A stretch of 64,000 bases of DNA from Klebsiella sp. WP3-W18-ESBL-02 (GCF_014168815.1 NZ_AP021972.1:4836001-4900000); one strand, 5' to 3'; numbered from the stretch's first letter, positions 1 to 19,897 are shown. Translations and numbers: made by a program. Notes: generated by a model from the letters alone, not told the origin.

Positions 1-3027
<3,027 letters not shown>

Positions 3028-3060
3028 GGATTTGCTCCCGTCGGAGTTAGCACAATCCAC

Positions 3061-3080
3061 TGCCGGGGGTTACCCCGGCA
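3061..3080 (-). other. rpoB-rpoC intergenic hairpin
   Basis: A perfect 8-bp stem (tgccgggg / ccccggca) with a 4-nt loop lies in the 76-nt gap between the rpoB stop and the rpoC GTG start. No U-run follows on the minus strand, so it is probably an mRNA processing or stability element rather than a terminator; this role is inference. Confidence 0.5.
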
Positions 3081-3103
3081 GCAGTGACCTGTTTGAGCGA
3101 GGA

Positions 3104-6100
3104 TTACTCGTCTTCCAGTTCGATGTTGATGCCCAGCGAGCGGATTTCTTTCAACAGTACGTTGAAGGATTCCGGCATGCCCGGTTCCATCTGATGGTTG
3201 CCATCTACGATGTTCTTATACATCTTAGTACGGCCGTTCACGTCATCAGACTTAACGGTGAGCATTTCCTGCAGGGTGTAGGCGGCGCCGTATGCTTCCA
3301 GCGCCCACACTTCCATCTCCCCGAAGCGCTGACCACCGAACTGCGCCTTACCACCCAGCGGCTGCTGAGTAACCAGGCTGTAAGAACCGGTAGAACGCGC
3401 GTGCATTTTGTCGTCGACCAGGTGGTTCAGTTTCAGCATGTACATGTAACCTACGGTTACCTGACGCTCGAACTGTTCACCGGTACGGCCGTCGAACAGG
3501 GTAATCTGACCAGAAGATGGCAGACCACCCAGTTGCAGCAGTTCTTTAATTTCCGCTTCTTTCGCACCATCGAATACCGGCGTTGCGATTGGCATACCTT
3601 TCTTCAGGTTTTCAGCCAGACGCAGCACTTCATCATCGGTGAAGGTGTTCAGGTCGACTTTCTGACGAACGTCGGTACCCAGATCGTAAGCACGCTGGAT
3701 GAATTCGCGCAGTTTCGCGACTTCCTGCTGCTGTTTCAGCATGGCGTTGATCTTATCGCCGATACCTTTCGCAGCCATACCCAGGTGGGTTTCAAGGATC
3801 TGACCGATGTTCATACGCGATGGTACGCCCAGCGGGTTCAGTACGATATCTACCGGCGTACCGTTAGCATCGTGCGGCATATCTTCGATCGGGTTGATCT
3901 TAGAAATTACACCCTTGTTACCGTGACGACCTGCCATTTTGTCACCAGGCTGGATACGGCGTTTAACGGCCAGGTATACCTTAACAATCTTCAGCACGCC
4001 CGGTGCCAGATCGTCGCCTTGGGTGATTTTGCGGCGTTTCGCTTCGAGTTTTTTCTCAAACTCGTGCTTCAGTTCGTCGTACTGTTCAGCCAGCTGTTCC
4101 AGCTGATTCTGTTTCTCTTCGTCGGTCAGGCCGAGTTCTAACCAGCGATCGCGCGGCAGCTTGTCGAGCTTCTCAGCTTCAACACCACCGGCAACCAGCA
4201 CAGCGTAGATACGGCTGAACAGGCCAGCTTCGAGGATCTGCAGTTCTTCAGACAGGTCTTTCTTAGCCTGCTTCAGCTGCATCTCTTCGATTTCCAGCGC
4301 ACGTTTGTCTTTTTCTACGCCATCGCGAGTAAAGACCTGAACGTCGATAACAGTACCGGAAACGCTGTTTGGTACGCGCAGGGAAGAGTCTTTAACGTCA
4401 GACGCTTTCTCACCGAAGATAGCACGCAGCAGCTTCTCTTCTGGCGTCAGCTGGGTTTCACCTTTCGGCGTTACCTTACCAACCAGAATGTCGCCACCGG
4501 TGACTTCTGCACCAATGTAAACGATACCGGATTCATCCAGTTTGGAGAGCGCAGCTTCACCCACGTTCGGGATGTCAGCGGTGATCTCTTCCGGCCCCAG
4601 CTTGGTGTCACGGGACACACACGCCAGTTCCTGAATGTGGATGGTGGTGAAACGGTCTTCCTGAACAACACGCTCGGATACGAGGATGGAGTCTTCGAAG
4701 TTGTAACCGTTCCATGGCATGAATGCCACGCGCATGTTCTGACCCAGCGCCAGTTCACCCAGGTCGGTGGACGGGCCATCTGCCAGCACGTCGCCGCGCT
4801 CGATTGGCTCACCCAGAGACACGCAAGGCATCTGGTTAATACAGGTGTTCTGGTTAGAACGGGTGTATTTGGTCAGGTTGTAGATGTCGATACCCGCTTC
4901 GCCCGGATACATCTCGTCTTCGTTAACTTTGATAACGATACGGGATGCGTCGACGTACTGAACGGTACCGCCACGCTTAGCAACTGCAGTAACACCGGAG
5001 TCAACGGCAACAGCACGTTCCATACCGGTACCAACCAGCGGCTTATCAGCGCGCAGAGTCGGAACCGCCTGACGTTGCATGTTCGCACCCATCAATGCAC
5101 GGTTGGCGTCATCGTGTTCCAGGAACGGGATCAGGGACGCACCGACGGATACCACCTGCTGGGTGGATACGTCCATGTAGTCAACCTGGTCGCGGCTGAA
5201 CAAGCTGGATTCGCCTTTGCTACGGCAAGTTACCAGGTCTTCTACAAAGTGGCCTTCGTCATCCAGGTTGGAGTTCGCCTGAGCGATAACGTAGTTGCCT
5301 TCTTCAATAGCAGACAGGTAATGAATTTCATCGGTGACAACACCGTCGGTCACTTTACGGTACGGAGTCTCAAGGAAGCCGTATTCGTTAGTCTGTGCGT
5401 ACACGGACAGGGAGTTGATCAGACCGATGTTTGGACCTTCAGGCGTTTCGATTGGACATACGCGACCGTAGTGAGTCGGGTGTACGTCTCGAACTTCGAA
5501 GCCTGCGCGTTCACGGGTCAGACCGCCCGGGCCGAGTGCGGAGATACGACGTTTGTGCGTAATCTCAGACAGCGGGTTGTTCTGGTCCATAAACTGAGAC
5601 AGCTGGCTGGAGCCGAAGAACTCTTTCACTGCTGCGGAAATCGGCTTAGCGTTGATCATATCCTGAGGCATCAGGGTATCGAGATCGCCCAGAGACAGAC
5701 GCTCTTTCACCGCACGCTCAACACGTACCAGGCCAACGCGGAATTGGTTTTCCGCCATTTCGCCTACGGAACGGATACGACGGTTGCCGAGGTGGTCGAT
5801 ATCATCGACTTCGCCTTTACCGTTACGGATATCGATGAGCTTCTTCATCACTTCGATGATGTCGTCTTTGCTCAGGATACCGGAACCTTCGATCTCGTCA
5901 CGCAGCAGAGAACGGTTGAACTTCATACGACCAACCGCAGACAGGTCATAGCGGTCTTCGGAGAAGAACAGGTTCTCAAACAGGCTTTCAGCCGCTTCAC
6001 GAGTCGGCGGCTCACCCGGGCGCATCATACGGTAGATTTCTACCAGCGCGCTCAGGCGATCGTTAGTTGGGTCGACGCGAATCGTTTCAGAAATGTACGC

Positions 6101-7132
6101 ACCGTGGTCCAGATCGTTGGTGAACAGCGTTTCGATACGCTTGTGGCCAGACTGGCTCAGCTTAGCCAGCAGATCCAGGCTCAGCTCCATGTTCGCCGGG
6201 CAGATCAGCTCGCCGGTGGATTCGTCAACGTAGTCTTTAGAAGCGACTTTGCCAGCGATGTACTCAACCGGAACTTCGATATGTTTGATATCGTCTTTTT
6301 CCAGCTGGCGAATGTGGCGCGCAGTAATACGGCGACCTTTTTCAACGTACACTTTACCGTTGGCTTCGATATCAAACGACGCAGTTTCGCCACGCAGACG
6401 CTCTGGAATCAGCTCCATCTGCAGCTTGTTGTCGCGAATCTCGAAAACGACTTTTTCAAAGAACAGGTCAAGGATCTGCTCAGTGGTGTAGTTCAGCGCA
6501 CGCAGAATGATGGTCGCAGGCAGTTTACGGCGACGGTCGATACGTACGAACAGGTTGTCCTTCGGATCGAATTCGAAGTCCAGCCAGGAACCACGGTAAG
6601 GAATGATGCGCGCGTTATACAGCACTTTACCCGAAGAGTGGGTTTTACCTTTATCGGAGTCAAAGAAGACGCCTGGGCTACGGTGCAGCTGAGAAACGAT
6701 AACACGCTCAGTACCGTTGATAACAAAGGTACCGTTGTCGGTCATGAGCGGAATTTCGCCCATGTAGACTTCTTGTTCTTTAATGTCTTTTACGGTGCCT
6801 TCCGGCGCTTCGCGCTCGTAGATCACCAGACGCAGTTTGACGCGCAGCGGTGCGGAATAGGTCACGCCACGGATCTGACATTCCTGAACGTCAAAGACAG
6901 GCTCGCCCAGACGGTAGCTGACGTATTGCAGCTCGGAATTACCGCTGTAGCTTTTAATCGGGAATACGGAACGGAAAGCCGCTTCCAGACCATACTGGCC
7001 TTCAGGATCTTGCTCGATAAACTTCTGGAACGAGTCAAGCTGGATAGAAAGGAGATATGGGACATCCAGTACTTGCGGACGTTTACCAAAATCCTTACGA
7101 ATACGTTTTTTCTCGGTATAGGAGTAAACCAT
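3104..7132 (-). CDS. rpoB: RNA polymerase beta subunit
   Basis: Catalytic beta subunit of RNA polymerase, 1342 residues, the same length as in E. coli. The open frame extends 33 codons further upstream, but the family start [10 protein letters not shown] is at 7132. The rifampicin-binding cluster (residues about 507-533, around 5535-5614) reads [16 protein letters not shown] and continues without any common resistance substitution, so the allele looks wild type there. The C-terminal end, which packs against beta', is intact (ends INIELEDE). It is transcribed from the rplJ promoter through an attenuator located between rplL and rpoB. Confidence 0.99.
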   Translation of the reverse strand: MVYSYTEKKRIRKDFGKRPQVLDVPYLLSIQLDSFQKFIEQDPEGQYGLEAAFRSVFPIKSYSGNSELQYVSYRLGEPVFDVQECQIRGVTYSAPLRVKLRLVIYEREAPEGTVKDIKEQEVYMGEIPLMTDNGTFVINGTERVIVSQLHRSPGVFFDSDKGKTHSSGKVLYNARIIPYRGSWLDFEFDPKDNLFVRIDRRRKLPATIILRALNYTTEQILDLFFEKVVFEIRDNKLQMELIPERLRGETASFDIEANGKVYVEKGRRITARHIRQLEKDDIKHIEVPVEYIAGKVASKDYVDESTGELICPANMELSLDLLAKLSQSGHKRIETLFTNDLDHGAYISETIRVDPTNDRLSALVEIYRMMRPGEPPTREAAESLFENLFFSEDRYDLSAVGRMKFNRSLLRDEIEGSGILSKDDIIEVMKKLIDIRNGKGEVDDIDHLGNRRIRSVGEMAENQFRVGLVRVERAVKERLSLGDLDTLMPQDMINAKPISAAVKEFFGSSQLSQFMDQNNPLSEITHKRRISALGPGGLTRERAGFEVRDVHPTHYGRVCPIETPEGPNIGLINSLSVYAQTNEYGFLETPYRKVTDGVVTDEIHYLSAIEEGNYVIAQANSNLDDEGHFVEDLVTCRSKGESSLFSRDQVDYMDVSTQQVVSVGASLIPFLEHDDANRALMGANMQRQAVPTLRADKPLVGTGMERAVAVDSGVTAVAKRGGTVQYVDASRIVIKVNEDEMYPGEAGIDIYNLTKYTRSNQNTCINQMPCVSLGEPIERGDVLADGPSTDLGELALGQNMRVAFMPWNGYNFEDSILVSERVVQEDRFTTIHIQELACVSRDTKLGPEEITADIPNVGEAALSKLDESGIVYIGAEVTGGDILVGKVTPKGETQLTPEEKLLRAIFGEKASDVKDSSLRVPNSVSGTVIDVQVFTRDGVEKDKRALEIEEMQLKQAKKDLSEELQILEAGLFSRIYAVLVAGGVEAEKLDKLPRDRWLELGLTDEEKQNQLEQLAEQYDELKHEFEKKLEAKRRKITQGDDLAPGVLKIVKVYLAVKRRIQPGDKMAGRHGNKGVISKINPIEDMPHDANGTPVDIVLNPLGVPSRMNIGQILETHLGMAAKGIGDKINAMLKQQQEVAKLREFIQRAYDLGTDVRQKVDLNTFTDDEVLRLAENLKKGMPIATPVFDGAKEAEIKELLQLGGLPSSGQITLFDGRTGEQFERQVTVGYMYMLKLNHLVDDKMHARSTGSYSLVTQQPLGGKAQFGGQRFGEMEVWALEAYGAAYTLQEMLTVKSDDVNGRTKMYKNIVDGNHQMEPGMPESFNVLLKEIRSLGINIELEDE

Positions 7133-7383
7133 AGGGTTCCTCAGCTCGCTGACAAGTCGACGCATCTGTCCATGGGCAGACAGTTTGTGCAACACTATTT
7201 TGTTGACCGGAAAATGGAACACTTTCCGCAATACCTGTTGCTATCACGCTTAAACCATTTCATTGCGATTTACACAGAGCGAGCACCCTGTCGCAATATA
7301 TTAAGTCGTCGATAGAAACGTGCATTGTCAGGACAACCAGTAGTCAAACAGTGTGAAATGCTACTGGCGCCATACAGCGCAAA

Positions 7384-7413
7384 ATGGCTGGTGACTAAAA
7401 AGTCACCAGCCAT
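7384..7413 (-). terminator. rplL-rpoB attenuator
   Basis: A 12-bp perfect stem (atggctggtgac / gtcaccagccat) with a 6-nt loop sits just after rplL in the 318-nt gap before rpoB. On the minus strand it is followed by TTTTGCGC. E. coli has the same partial terminator here, which lowers rpoBC transcription relative to the ribosomal protein genes. The rest of the gap (7133-7383) holds further leader sequence with no gene; E. coli has an RNase III site in this stretch. Confidence 0.85.
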
Positions 7414-7450
7414 CGGCCTGATTTCTCAGGCTTCAACTAGAAAAGTTGGC

Positions 7451-7816
<366 letters not shown>

Positions 7817-7882
7817 TTAAATTGTTCCTGAAAATCAGAATAAGTTTATACGTAAGCAAATACTTTACAAAGACAACTGCGA

Positions 7883-8380
7883 TTAAGCAGCTTCTTTCGC
7901 ATCGCGTACAGCAGCCAGAGTGCGAACCAGTTTGCCAGCCGAAGCTTCTTTCATGGTTGCCATCAGGCGTGCAATTGCTTCTTCGTAGGTCGGCAGAGTT
8001 GCCAGGCGATCGATCTGCGATGCCGGGATTAACTCACCTTCAAAGGCTGCGGCTTTGACCTCAAATTTTGCATTCGCTTTCGCGAACTCTTTGAACAGAC
8101 GAGCAGCAGCGCCCGGGTGTTCCATAGAGTATGCAATCAGGGTCGGACCAACAAACGTGTCTTTCAGGCACTCGAACTGAGTACCTTCAACGACGCGGCG
8201 CAGCAGGGTGTTACGAACAACACGCATGTATACGCCAGCTTCACGACCTGCTTTACGCAGTTCAGTCATTTTGTCTACAGTTACGCCACGGGAATCCGCA
8301 ACTACTGCAGACAGCGCGCCTTTGGCTACTTCGCTGACTTCAGCAACAATCGCTTGTTTGTCTTGAAGATTTAAAGCCAT
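7883..8380 (-). CDS. rplJ: 50S ribosomal protein L10
   Basis: Base of the ribosomal stalk, binding 23S rRNA through its N-terminal domain and L7/L12 dimers through its C-terminal helix; 165 residues, full length. The start MALNLQDKQ is preceded by CCAGGAGC, a good ribosome-binding site. In E. coli the L10-L7/L12 complex represses its own translation by binding the long 5' leader, and a leader of comparable size is present here. First gene of the rplJL-rpoBC unit. Confidence 0.99.
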
Positions 8381-8636
8381 TAGCTTTGCTCCTGGATGTT
8401 TGCCAGAGCTTATGCTCTGGAACTCACTTCACTCTACTCAACGAGAAGAGCGTCTTAATACGGTGAGCAGAAACAAGCCAAAGAGTACTTTAAAAAAATA
8501 ATCTTAGCGTTCTGTCACCGTCTACGCAGGGGATTAAGTTTCTTGCGAAACACCTGCGGTCTTCGACGGAGGCCTGGATAGGCCAGGCTCCAACGAACAA
8601 ATCTTTTAGCCGCTAACTTTTGTTAGCAAACGTGGG
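8381..8636 (-). promoter_or_regulatory. rplJ mRNA leader (L10 leader)
   Basis: About 250 nt of untranslated leader lies between the rplJ promoter and the rplJ start, with several inverted repeats (for example gcctggcctatccaggc and agagcataagctct on the mRNA strand). In enterobacteria this leader folds to bind L10-L7/L12 for autogenous control. The call rests on position, length and visible stems; no other gene is seen in this stretch. Confidence 0.75.
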
Positions 8637-8642
8637 GGTAAG

Positions 8643-8671
8643 ATTGTAGACAAAATCACCGCCCACGTAAA
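8643..8671 (-). promoter_or_regulatory. rplJ promoter
   Basis: On the minus strand a -35 TTTACG (8666-8671) and a -10 TACAAT (8643-8648) are spaced by 17 bp, directly downstream of rplA. This matches the position of the E. coli promoter that drives rplJL-rpoBC. Confidence 0.8.
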
Positions 8672-8675
8672 GGCA

Positions 8676-9842
<1,167 letters not shown>

Positions 9843-9901
9843 TCAAGGAGGCTCCCCGTGAATAAAAATCGCTTTACAGGCCGTGGCCCATAAAAACAAA
9901 A

Positions 9902-9930
9902 GGCGCGAAATTGTATGTCAATTTCGCGCC
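9902..9930 (-). terminator. nusG terminator hairpin
   Basis: A 12-bp perfect stem (ggcgcgaaattg / caatttcgcgcc) with a 5-nt loop, followed on the minus strand by TTTTGTTTTTAT. It would end the secE-nusG transcript. The rplK -10 box lies inside this hairpin. Confidence 0.8.
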
Positions 9931-9938
9931 CTATGCAA
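9910..9938 (-). promoter_or_regulatory. rplK promoter
   Basis: A -35 TTGCAT (9933-9938) and a -10 TACAAT (9910-9915) with 17-bp spacing on the minus strand, about 100 bp upstream of the rplK start. The leader between them and rplK is where L1 binds in E. coli. Confidence 0.75.
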
Positions 9939-9969
9939 CGATTAGATCGATGTTTTTTTGATCGCAGTC

Positions 9970-10515
9970 TTACGCTTTCTCAACCTGAGCGAAGTCCAGC
10001 TCTACCGGGGTCGCACGACCGAAGATAGAAACGGACACTTTCAGGCGGGACTTCTCGTAATCCACTTCTTCGACCACGCCGTTGAAGTCAGCAAACGGAC
10101 CGTCGTTAACGCGAACCATTTCACCCGGCTCAAACAGCGTTTTCGGACGCGGCTTATCGCCAACCTGCTGCAGACGGTTCATGATGGCATCGACTTCTTT
10201 ATCGCTGATTGGCGCCGGACGGTCAGAGGTACCGCCGATGAAGCCCATGACGCGCGGAACGCTACGCACCAAGTGCCAGCTTGCGTCGTTCATCACCATC
10301 TGAACGAGCACGTAGCCCGGGAAGAATTTACGTTCGCTTTTGCGACGCTGGCCGCCGCGGATTTCGACCACTTCTTCGGTCGGCACCATGACTTCGCCAA
10401 ACAGCTCTTCCATATTATGTAATTTGATATGCTCGCGCAGCGAAGTCGCTACACGACCTTCAAAACCGGAAAACGCCTGAACGACGTACCAACGCTTTTT
10501 AGGTGCTTCAGACAT
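9970..10515 (-). CDS. nusG: Transcription elongation/antitermination factor NusG
   Basis: Essential factor that binds RNA polymerase through its N-terminal NGN domain (about 1-118) and links to Rho or ribosomal protein S10 through the C-terminal KOW domain (about 125-181). Full length at 181 residues. The KOW core [15 protein letters not shown] is visible. It starts 1 nt after the secE stop, so the two are cotranscribed and coupled. Paralogue of RfaH, which is also in this window (32055-32543). Confidence 0.99.
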   Translation of the reverse strand: MSEAPKKRWYVVQAFSGFEGRVATSLREHIKLHNMEELFGEVMVPTEEVVEIRGGQRRKSERKFFPGYVLVQMVMNDASWHLVRSVPRVMGFIGGTSDRPAPISDKEVDAIMNRLQQVGDKPRPKTLFEPGEMVRVNDGPFADFNGVVEEVDYEKSRLKVSVSIFGRATPVELDFAQVEKA

Positions 10516-10516
10516 C

Positions 10517-10900
10517 TTAGAACCTCAGGCCAGTGATAAAGGATACCAGGCGAACCAGAATACCATCCAGTCCCCACAGGATCAGTGACATTACCGCAGT
10601 GACCGCAGCAACGATCAGCGTAGTGTGCAGCGTTTCCTGGCGAGTCGGCCAAATCACCTTACGAACTTCCGTTCTCGCTTCACGAGCAAACGCAACGGTC
10701 GCTTTGCCTTTCGTCGTCAACAGCGCGACACCACCCGCTGCAGCAATAATAATTACTACGGCCAGCGCACGCAGCGGCAGCATCATGTCGCGATAAAGGT
10801 AGTTACCCACAATTGCTACAATCAGCAATACGGCAACAACGACCCACTTCATCGCTTCCAGGCCGCGCCCGCTCCCTTGAGCTTCGGTATTCGCACTCAT
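10517..10900 (-). CDS. secE: Preprotein translocase subunit SecE
   Basis: Essential inner-membrane subunit of the SecYEG channel, 127 residues as in E. coli. Three hydrophobic segments are visible: about residues 18-36, 45-63 and 93-115, the last being the conserved functional helix following the [12 protein letters not shown] motif. Immediately followed by nusG. Its promoter should lie in 10901-11065, downstream of the tufB terminator, but I did not find hexamers strong enough to mark. Confidence 0.98.
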   Translation of the reverse strand: MSANTEAQGSGRGLEAMKWVVVAVLLIVAIVGNYLYRDMMLPLRALAVVIIIAAAGGVALLTTKGKATVAFAREARTEVRKVIWPTRQETLHTTLIVAAVTAVMSLILWGLDGILVRLVSFITGLRF

Positions 10901-11065
10901 AAACCAACCTGTCAGAAGTATTCTACAAACATTTCCACCCCGCGATTGCGAGGCGATCCAAACCGAAATAAGTTTCGGACTAAACGCCCTCTACAGAGCC
11001 TGTCTCAGCAATGATTATGGCAAAGATAATCACTGATGAGCCAGGTTCTGGTTCGACAGCGTACA

Positions 11066-11091
11066 AAAAGGGCATCAAATGATGCCCTTTT
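11066..11091 (-). terminator. tufB terminator
   Basis: An inverted repeat (aaaagggcatc / gatgccctttt) with a 4-nt loop, followed by T residues on the minus strand, 31 nt after the tufB stop. It ends the tRNA-tufB transcript before secE. Confidence 0.85.
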
Positions 11092-11121
11092 ATTGCGCAT
11101 TGCGTCAAATGTTATCAGCAA

Positions 11122-12342
<1,221 letters not shown>

Positions 12343-12422
12343 TCACCACATCAACCAGACAAAACGCCTGAATTGTTGAATGCTTGAATTTGAACAGAGA
12401 GAAACGGGAGGGAGAAGAGAAG

Positions 12423-12498
12423 TGGTGCTGATACCCAGAGTCGAACTGGGGACCTCACCCTTACCAAGGGTGCGCTCTACCAACTGAGCCATATCAGC
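12423..12498 (-). tRNA. thrT: tRNA-Thr (GGT)
   Basis: 76 nt including an encoded CCA. The strand complement starts GCTGATATGG, has anticodon GGT and ends TATCAGCACCA. Last of four tRNAs cotranscribed with tufB. Confidence 0.98.
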
Positions 12499-12503
12499 AC
12501 GTC

Positions 12504-12578
<75 letters not shown>

Positions 12579-12697
12579 ATCCTAAAACTCGGCTACCCAG
12601 TTCTTTCTGTGCCAAAGGAAAGAGATTTCTCCCTTTCCTTTGTTTGAGTTAGTTATTTTACCAACCAACTCTGGCCTCGCAATGCTTAGCCTGAAAG

Positions 12698-12782
<85 letters not shown>

Positions 12783-12785
12783 TGA

Positions 12786-12861
<76 letters not shown>

Positions 12862-12875
12862 ATCAAGTAGCGCGC

Positions 12876-12904
12876 ATTCTAGGGAGACATGCGGCGACAT
12901 GCAA
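12876..12904 (-). promoter_or_regulatory. thrU-tufB promoter
   Basis: On the minus strand -35 TTGCAT (12899-12904), a 17-bp spacer and -10 TAGAAT (12876-12881) are followed by a GC-rich discriminator GCGCGC, typical of stringently controlled stable-RNA promoters. The AT-rich stretch up to about 13000 is where E. coli has Fis sites. The rest of the gap to coaA (to 13298) holds no gene that I can support; the coaA promoter must lie there. Confidence 0.85.
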
Positions 12905-13298
12905 CTAAAAATTTGCATAAAATGTTCTATCGCTCACGTTTTGTGCGTTCGCGCGTAAAAACTCAGCAAAATGGCGTTTTGCCGGCTAAAAATAGCACAA
13001 TAATTCGCCCCTATTCGTACCGTTAGCCCCTATTTCGGGAGCCACACAGCGTCGAGACTTCGGTCAGCGGCCGCTTCATAGCAATAAAGCGATATCACCT
13101 ACGCTTCTTCATTGTCACTTCAACCTTACTCAGGAAAACAGCATCCGTAACAAAGAGCGGTGTTTTCTCACGAAAGCACGACTAATTTGGATTTTTTCTT
13201 CTTTTTCTCTTCCACCTGGTGTTAACCTCCTGCCCATTGTCCTGATTAACTGAATGTGAAGCGTCGCGTGCAGTCAGCGTGGTAGCCAGAACATGCTT

Positions 13299-14249
13299 AT
13301 GAGAAAACAAGAGCAAACGTTAATGACACCTTATCTACAGTTCAATCGTAGCCAGTGGGCGGCGCTGCGCGATTCAGTGCCAATGACCCTGACTGAGGGC
13401 GAAATTACGCGCTTAAAAGGTATCAACGAAGATCTGTCGCTGGAGGAAGTGGCGGAGATCTATTTGCCTTTGTCACGTCTACTGAACTTCTATATTAGTT
13501 CTAACCTGCGCCGCCAGGCGGTGCTGGAACAGTTCCTCGGCACCAACGGCCAACGCATTCCCTACATCATTAGCATCGCCGGCAGCGTGGCGGTAGGTAA
13601 AAGCACGACCGCCCGCGTACTGCAGGCGCTGCTCAGCCGCTGGCCCGAGCATCGTCGCGTTGAGCTGATCACCACCGACGGTTTCCTGCACCCTAACGAA
13701 GTGCTGAAAGAACGTGGGCTGATGAAGAAAAAGGGTTTTCCGCAGTCATATGATATGCATCGACTGGTCAAGTTCGTTTCTGACCTGAAGTCAGGCGTGC
13801 CGAACGTCACCGCCCCGGTCTATTCACATCTGATCTATGATGTGATCCCCGATGGCGATAAGACGGTCACCCACCCGGATATTTTAATCCTCGAAGGGTT
13901 AAATGTACTGCAAAGCGGGATGGATTATCCGCACGATCCACATCATGTATTTGTTTCCGACTTCGTTGATTTTTCTATATATGTTGACGCTCCGGAAAAA
14001 TTATTACAGTCGTGGTACATCAATCGCTTCCTGAAATTCCGTGAAGGGGCCTTTACCGATCCGGATTCTTATTTCCACAATTACGCGCAGCTTTCAAAAG
14101 AAGAGGCAATTAACGTTGCCACCTCGCTGTGGAACGAAATTAACCTTCGGAATTTAAACGAAAATATTCTTCCAACGCGCGAGCGAGCAAGTCTTATTTT
14201 GACAAAAAGCGCGAACCATTCCGTTGAGCAGGTGCGTTTGCGGAAATAA
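13299..14249 (+). CDS. coaA: Pantothenate kinase
   Basis: First and rate-controlling step of coenzyme A synthesis: phosphorylates pantothenate, with feedback inhibition by CoA in E. coli. Type I family, 316 residues from the ATG at 13299, which matches E. coli; another in-frame ATG lies two codons earlier at 13293. The P-loop GSVAVGKS is at residues 95-102, followed by [10 protein letters not shown] and the conserved YDMHRLVKF segment. Monocistronic, convergent with birA, sharing the hairpin terminator between them. Confidence 0.98.
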   Translation: MRKQEQTLMTPYLQFNRSQWAALRDSVPMTLTEGEITRLKGINEDLSLEEVAEIYLPLSRLLNFYISSNLRRQAVLEQFLGTNGQRIPYIISIAGSVAVGKSTTARVLQALLSRWPEHRRVELITTDGFLHPNEVLKERGLMKKKGFPQSYDMHRLVKFVSDLKSGVPNVTAPVYSHLIYDVIPDGDKTVTHPDILILEGLNVLQSGMDYPHDPHHVFVSDFVDFSIYVDAPEKLLQSWYINRFLKFREGAFTDPDSYFHNYAQLSKEEAINVATSLWNEINLRNLNENILPTRERASLILTKSANHSVEQVRLRK

Positions 14250-14254
14250 ATCGA

Positions 14255-14289
14255 ATAAAAAAATAGGGAGCCGAAGCTCCCTTTTTTAT
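14255..14289. terminator. Bidirectional terminator between coaA and birA
   Basis: Stem gggagc / gctccc with loop CGAA, preceded by an A-run and followed by a T-run, so it can work for both convergent genes. It overlaps the last codon of birA. Confidence 0.85.
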
Positions 14290-15248
14290 TCTGCGCTGCG
14301 TAGTGATATTTCGCCGCCCATCCAGGGTTTTATCACCCCATCCTGCTCAAGTAATAATGCCCCCTGAGCATCGATGCCTCGAGAAATACCGAAGATTTCT
14401 TTATCACCAATAATGAGTTTTACCGGTCGATTGATAAAGTTATCTAACTTATCCCAACGTGAGAGATAAGGTGCCAGACCTTCCTGTTCAAAGACCTGCA
14501 GCGCATGATGCAGTTCGTTAATCAGGCGCGCGGCCAGCACGTTACGATCGATGGTGATCCCCGCTTCCTGCAAGTTGATCCAGCCCTGGTTAATCACATC
14601 ATTTTCAACCCGACGCATGACAAGGTTGATGCCCGCGCCAATAACGATTTGTGCAGCATCGCCGGTTTTCCCCGTTAGTTCAACGAGTATCCCCGATAAT
14701 TTACGGTCATTCAGATAAAGGTCGTTCGGCCATTTCACTCGGACTTTATCCGCACCAAGATCCTGAAGCACTTCCGCCATCACAATGCCAATTACCAGAC
14801 TCAGACCAATCGCGGCGGCTGGGCCCTGCTCTAATCGCCAGTACATAGAGAGATAGAGGTTAGCACCAAACGGCGAGAACCACTTACGTCCACGGCGGCC
14901 GCGGCCTGCCTGCTGGTATTCAGCCACGCAGGCATCGCCGGACTTCAGCTCGCCGATGCGATCCAGCAGATACTGGTTGGTTGAATCAATCACCGGAAGA
15001 ACGGCAACGTCGCCATAATCAACCGCGCTGCGAATACGCTGCGTATCCAGCAGTTGGATCGGTTCCGGCAGACTATAGCCTTTACCAGGCACGGTAAAGA
15101 CATCAACGCCCCAATCGCGCAGGGTCTGGATATGTTTATTAATCGCCGCGCGGCTCATTCCCAGCATATCACCCAGCTGCTCTCCGGAGTGAAAATCACC
15201 GTCAGCCAGCAAAGAGATAAGGGTTAATGGCACCGTATTATCTTTCAT
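14286..15248 (-). CDS. birA: Biotin-protein ligase / biotin operon repressor
   Basis: Makes biotinyl-5'-AMP, transfers biotin to the AccB subunit of acetyl-CoA carboxylase and, as a dimer, represses biotin genes. 320 residues (E. coli 321). The N-terminal winged helix (about 1-60, including [10 protein letters not shown]) is followed by the catalytic domain with the biotinyl-adenylate loop GRGRRG at residues 115-120 and KWPNDLY. Its start codon overlaps the murB stop (ATGA), so it is coupled to murB. A biotin transporter gene of this network, yigM, is also in the window (44743-45642). Confidence 0.99.
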   Translation of the reverse strand: MKDNTVPLTLISLLADGDFHSGEQLGDMLGMSRAAINKHIQTLRDWGVDVFTVPGKGYSLPEPIQLLDTQRIRSAVDYGDVAVLPVIDSTNQYLLDRIGELKSGDACVAEYQQAGRGRRGRKWFSPFGANLYLSMYWRLEQGPAAAIGLSLVIGIVMAEVLQDLGADKVRVKWPNDLYLNDRKLSGILVELTGKTGDAAQIVIGAGINLVMRRVENDVINQGWINLQEAGITIDRNVLAARLINELHHALQVFEQEGLAPYLSRWDKLDNFINRPVKLIIGDKEIFGISRGIDAQGALLLEQDGVIKPWMGGEISLRSAE

Positions 15249-16273
15249 TGAATCACCTCAACTGCGTTCACTTCACCCGCGTGGCCAATAAAGCGTACCT
15301 CTGGCTCCAGCCAGACGTTAAATTTGTCACCTACCTGATGACGGACATAGTGTGCCAGTTTTACGACATCATCACTTTGCGCATTGTCGATATTGACCAG
15401 TACCAGCGCCTGCTGCTGGTGAACCGCAGCGCCTCCCTCAACGTGGCCTTTTAGCTGACACTGATCGATAAGCCAGCCGGCAGCCAACTTAACGCAGCCA
15501 TCCGTCTGCGGATAATGAGGTGCCTTAGGGAAGTTTGCCAACAGCGTTTGTGCATATTCCGCGCTGACAACCGGGTTTTTAAAGAAGCTACCCGCATTAC
15601 CATTCACTTTGGGATCCGGCAGCTTGGTCATACGCATATGACAGACTGAATCGAAAACCTCACGCGGGGTGACGGTTTGCGGATCCAGGCGGGTAAGATC
15701 GCCGTAGGTTAATACCGGCTGCCACTCTTTAGCCAGGCGCAAGCCAACGGCAACAATTGCGAAGCGGTCCTGATAAGCATGTTTAAAGATGCTATCGCGG
15801 TAGCCAAACTGGCACTCTTCAGCGGTGAGGCGTCTATGCTCACCGGTGGCCAGCTCAATACAGTCGACGTATTCGCAAACGTGCCGCAACTCGACGCCAT
15901 AAGCGCCGATGTTCTGAATGGGGGACGAGCCCGCGCAACCGGGGATCAGCGCCAGATTTTCCAGCCCGGGCATATCGTTATCCAGCGCGTAGCGAACCAG
16001 CTGATGCCAGTTTTCGCCGGCACCTACATGCAGATGCCAGGCATCAGCGGTTTCACTGACGTCGATACCTTTCAGGCGATTAAGGATCACGGTACCAGAA
16101 TAGTCTTCCAGAAACAGGACGTTGCTTCCTTCACCCAGGATCATCACCGGCAGCCCGTCGCGGGTTGCTTGCTGCCAGGCGCTGAGTAGTTGTTGTTCAT
16201 TTTCAGCGCTTACGATGTGCTTTGCACAATGGTCAATGCCGAAGGTATTCCAGGGTTTTAAGGAGTAGGTCAT
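15245..16273 (-). CDS. murB: UDP-N-acetylenolpyruvoylglucosamine reductase
   Basis: FAD enzyme that completes UDP-MurNAc, the second committed step of peptidoglycan synthesis. 342 residues from the family start [14 protein letters not shown] at 16273; the open frame extends 57 codons upstream through REP sequence but has no support. The FAD-binding segment [10 protein letters not shown] and the catalytic-serine segment [11 protein letters not shown] are present, and the C-terminus has LEPEVRFIG. First gene of murB-birA. Confidence 0.99.
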   Translation of the reverse strand: MTYSLKPWNTFGIDHCAKHIVSAENEQQLLSAWQQATRDGLPVMILGEGSNVLFLEDYSGTVILNRLKGIDVSETADAWHLHVGAGENWHQLVRYALDNDMPGLENLALIPGCAGSSPIQNIGAYGVELRHVCEYVDCIELATGEHRRLTAEECQFGYRDSIFKHAYQDRFAIVAVGLRLAKEWQPVLTYGDLTRLDPQTVTPREVFDSVCHMRMTKLPDPKVNGNAGSFFKNPVVSAEYAQTLLANFPKAPHYPQTDGCVKLAAGWLIDQCQLKGHVEGGAAVHQQQALVLVNIDNAQSDDVVKLAHYVRHQVGDKFNVWLEPEVRFIGHAGEVNAVEVIQ

Positions 16274-16372
16274 GGCTGCTTTCCTGATGCTAAATCGGCG
16301 ATAGTTTACCGTATCTGCGTGGGGAAGGCTTGCGGTTATATGGAGCAGGAGGACATCTGGCAATGTAGAAAG

Positions 16373-16410
16373 CGTAGGCCGGATAAGGCGAGGCCGCCAT
16401 CCGGCAATAT
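16373..16410. repeat. REP-type palindrome
   Basis: GTAGGCCGGATAAGGCG followed by the near-complement GCCGCCATCCGGC, the arms of an enterobacterial REP element. It lies between murB and the rRNA terminator. Confidence 0.75.
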
Positions 16411-16441
16411 CCACAATGCCGCATCCCACAAGGCGCAGACG

Positions 16442-16475
16442 CAAAAAAGCCCATCCGTCAGGATGGGCTTCTTCA
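16442..16475 (-). terminator. rRNA operon terminator
   Basis: Hairpin gcccatcctga / ggatgggc on the minus strand followed by TTTTTTG, 9 nt after the 5S gene; the same type of strong terminator as E. coli rrnB T1. Confidence 0.85.
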
Positions 16476-16483
16476 CTTAATTG

Positions 16484-16603
16484 ATGCCTGGCAGTTCCCT
16501 ACTCTCGCATGGGGAGACCCCACACTACCATCGGCGCTACGGCGTTTCACTTCTGAGTTCGGCATGGGGTCAGGTGGGACCACCGCGCTACGGCCGCCAG
16601 GCA
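16484..16603 (-). rRNA. rrf: 5S ribosomal RNA
   Basis: 120 nt, nearly identical to E. coli 5S, running from TGCCTGGCGGCC to GAACTGCCAGGCAT on the minus strand. It lies 92 nt downstream of the 23S gene. No distal tRNA is seen between 5S and the terminator. Confidence 0.98.
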
Positions 16604-16695
16604 AATTCTGTATTAACCCGCTTTTCGCCGGTCAATGTAATCTGTAATCAATGCTGAAAATCGTCTCAATTTCGCCAAAACAGCTTCGGCGTTGT

Positions 16696-19602
<2,907 letters not shown>

Positions 19603-19733
19603 TCACAACCCGAAGATGTTTCGTAAAACACCATCGTGTTGCGAAAATTTGAGAGACTCGAACACACCGCTTATCTGTTCTTATTACGGAGAACAGACAC
19701 AGTGTGTCGTTTCAATTTTCAGCTTGATCCAGA

Positions 19734-19746
19734 TTTTTAAAGAGCA
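19734..19746 (-). promoter_or_regulatory. Spacer boxA antitermination site
   Basis: TGCTCTTTAAAAA on the minus strand between tRNA-Glu and 23S, matching the rrn boxA that reloads the Nus antitermination complex. Confidence 0.8.
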
Positions 19747-19821
19747 AATATCTCAAACAAGACTCGGAAGTCTGTTTTGAGATACTAAGGTCGGCGACTT
19801 TCACTCACACTAACCAGCAAG

Positions 19822-19897
19822 TGGCGTCCCCTAGGGGATTCGAACCCCTGTTACCGCCGTGAAAGGGCGGTGTCCTGGGCCTCTAGACGAAGGGGAC
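19822..19897 (-). tRNA. gltT: tRNA-Glu (TTC) in rRNA spacer
   Basis: 76 nt with encoded CCA. It starts GTCCCCTTCG, has anticodon TTC and ends AGGGGACGCCA. A single tRNA-Glu in the 16S-23S spacer is the arrangement of E. coli rrnB, rrnC, rrnE and rrnG, whereas E. coli rrnA carries tRNA-Ile and tRNA-Ala. Confidence 0.98.

Noticed and set aside
5535..5614. Possible rifampicin resistance change in rpoB
   Set aside because: The resistance cluster is wild type as far as I can align it to E. coli.
4637..7315. 892-codon open frame on the plus strand opposite rpoB
   Set aside because: Shadow of rpoB codon usage; no recognisable motif, start signal or promoter.
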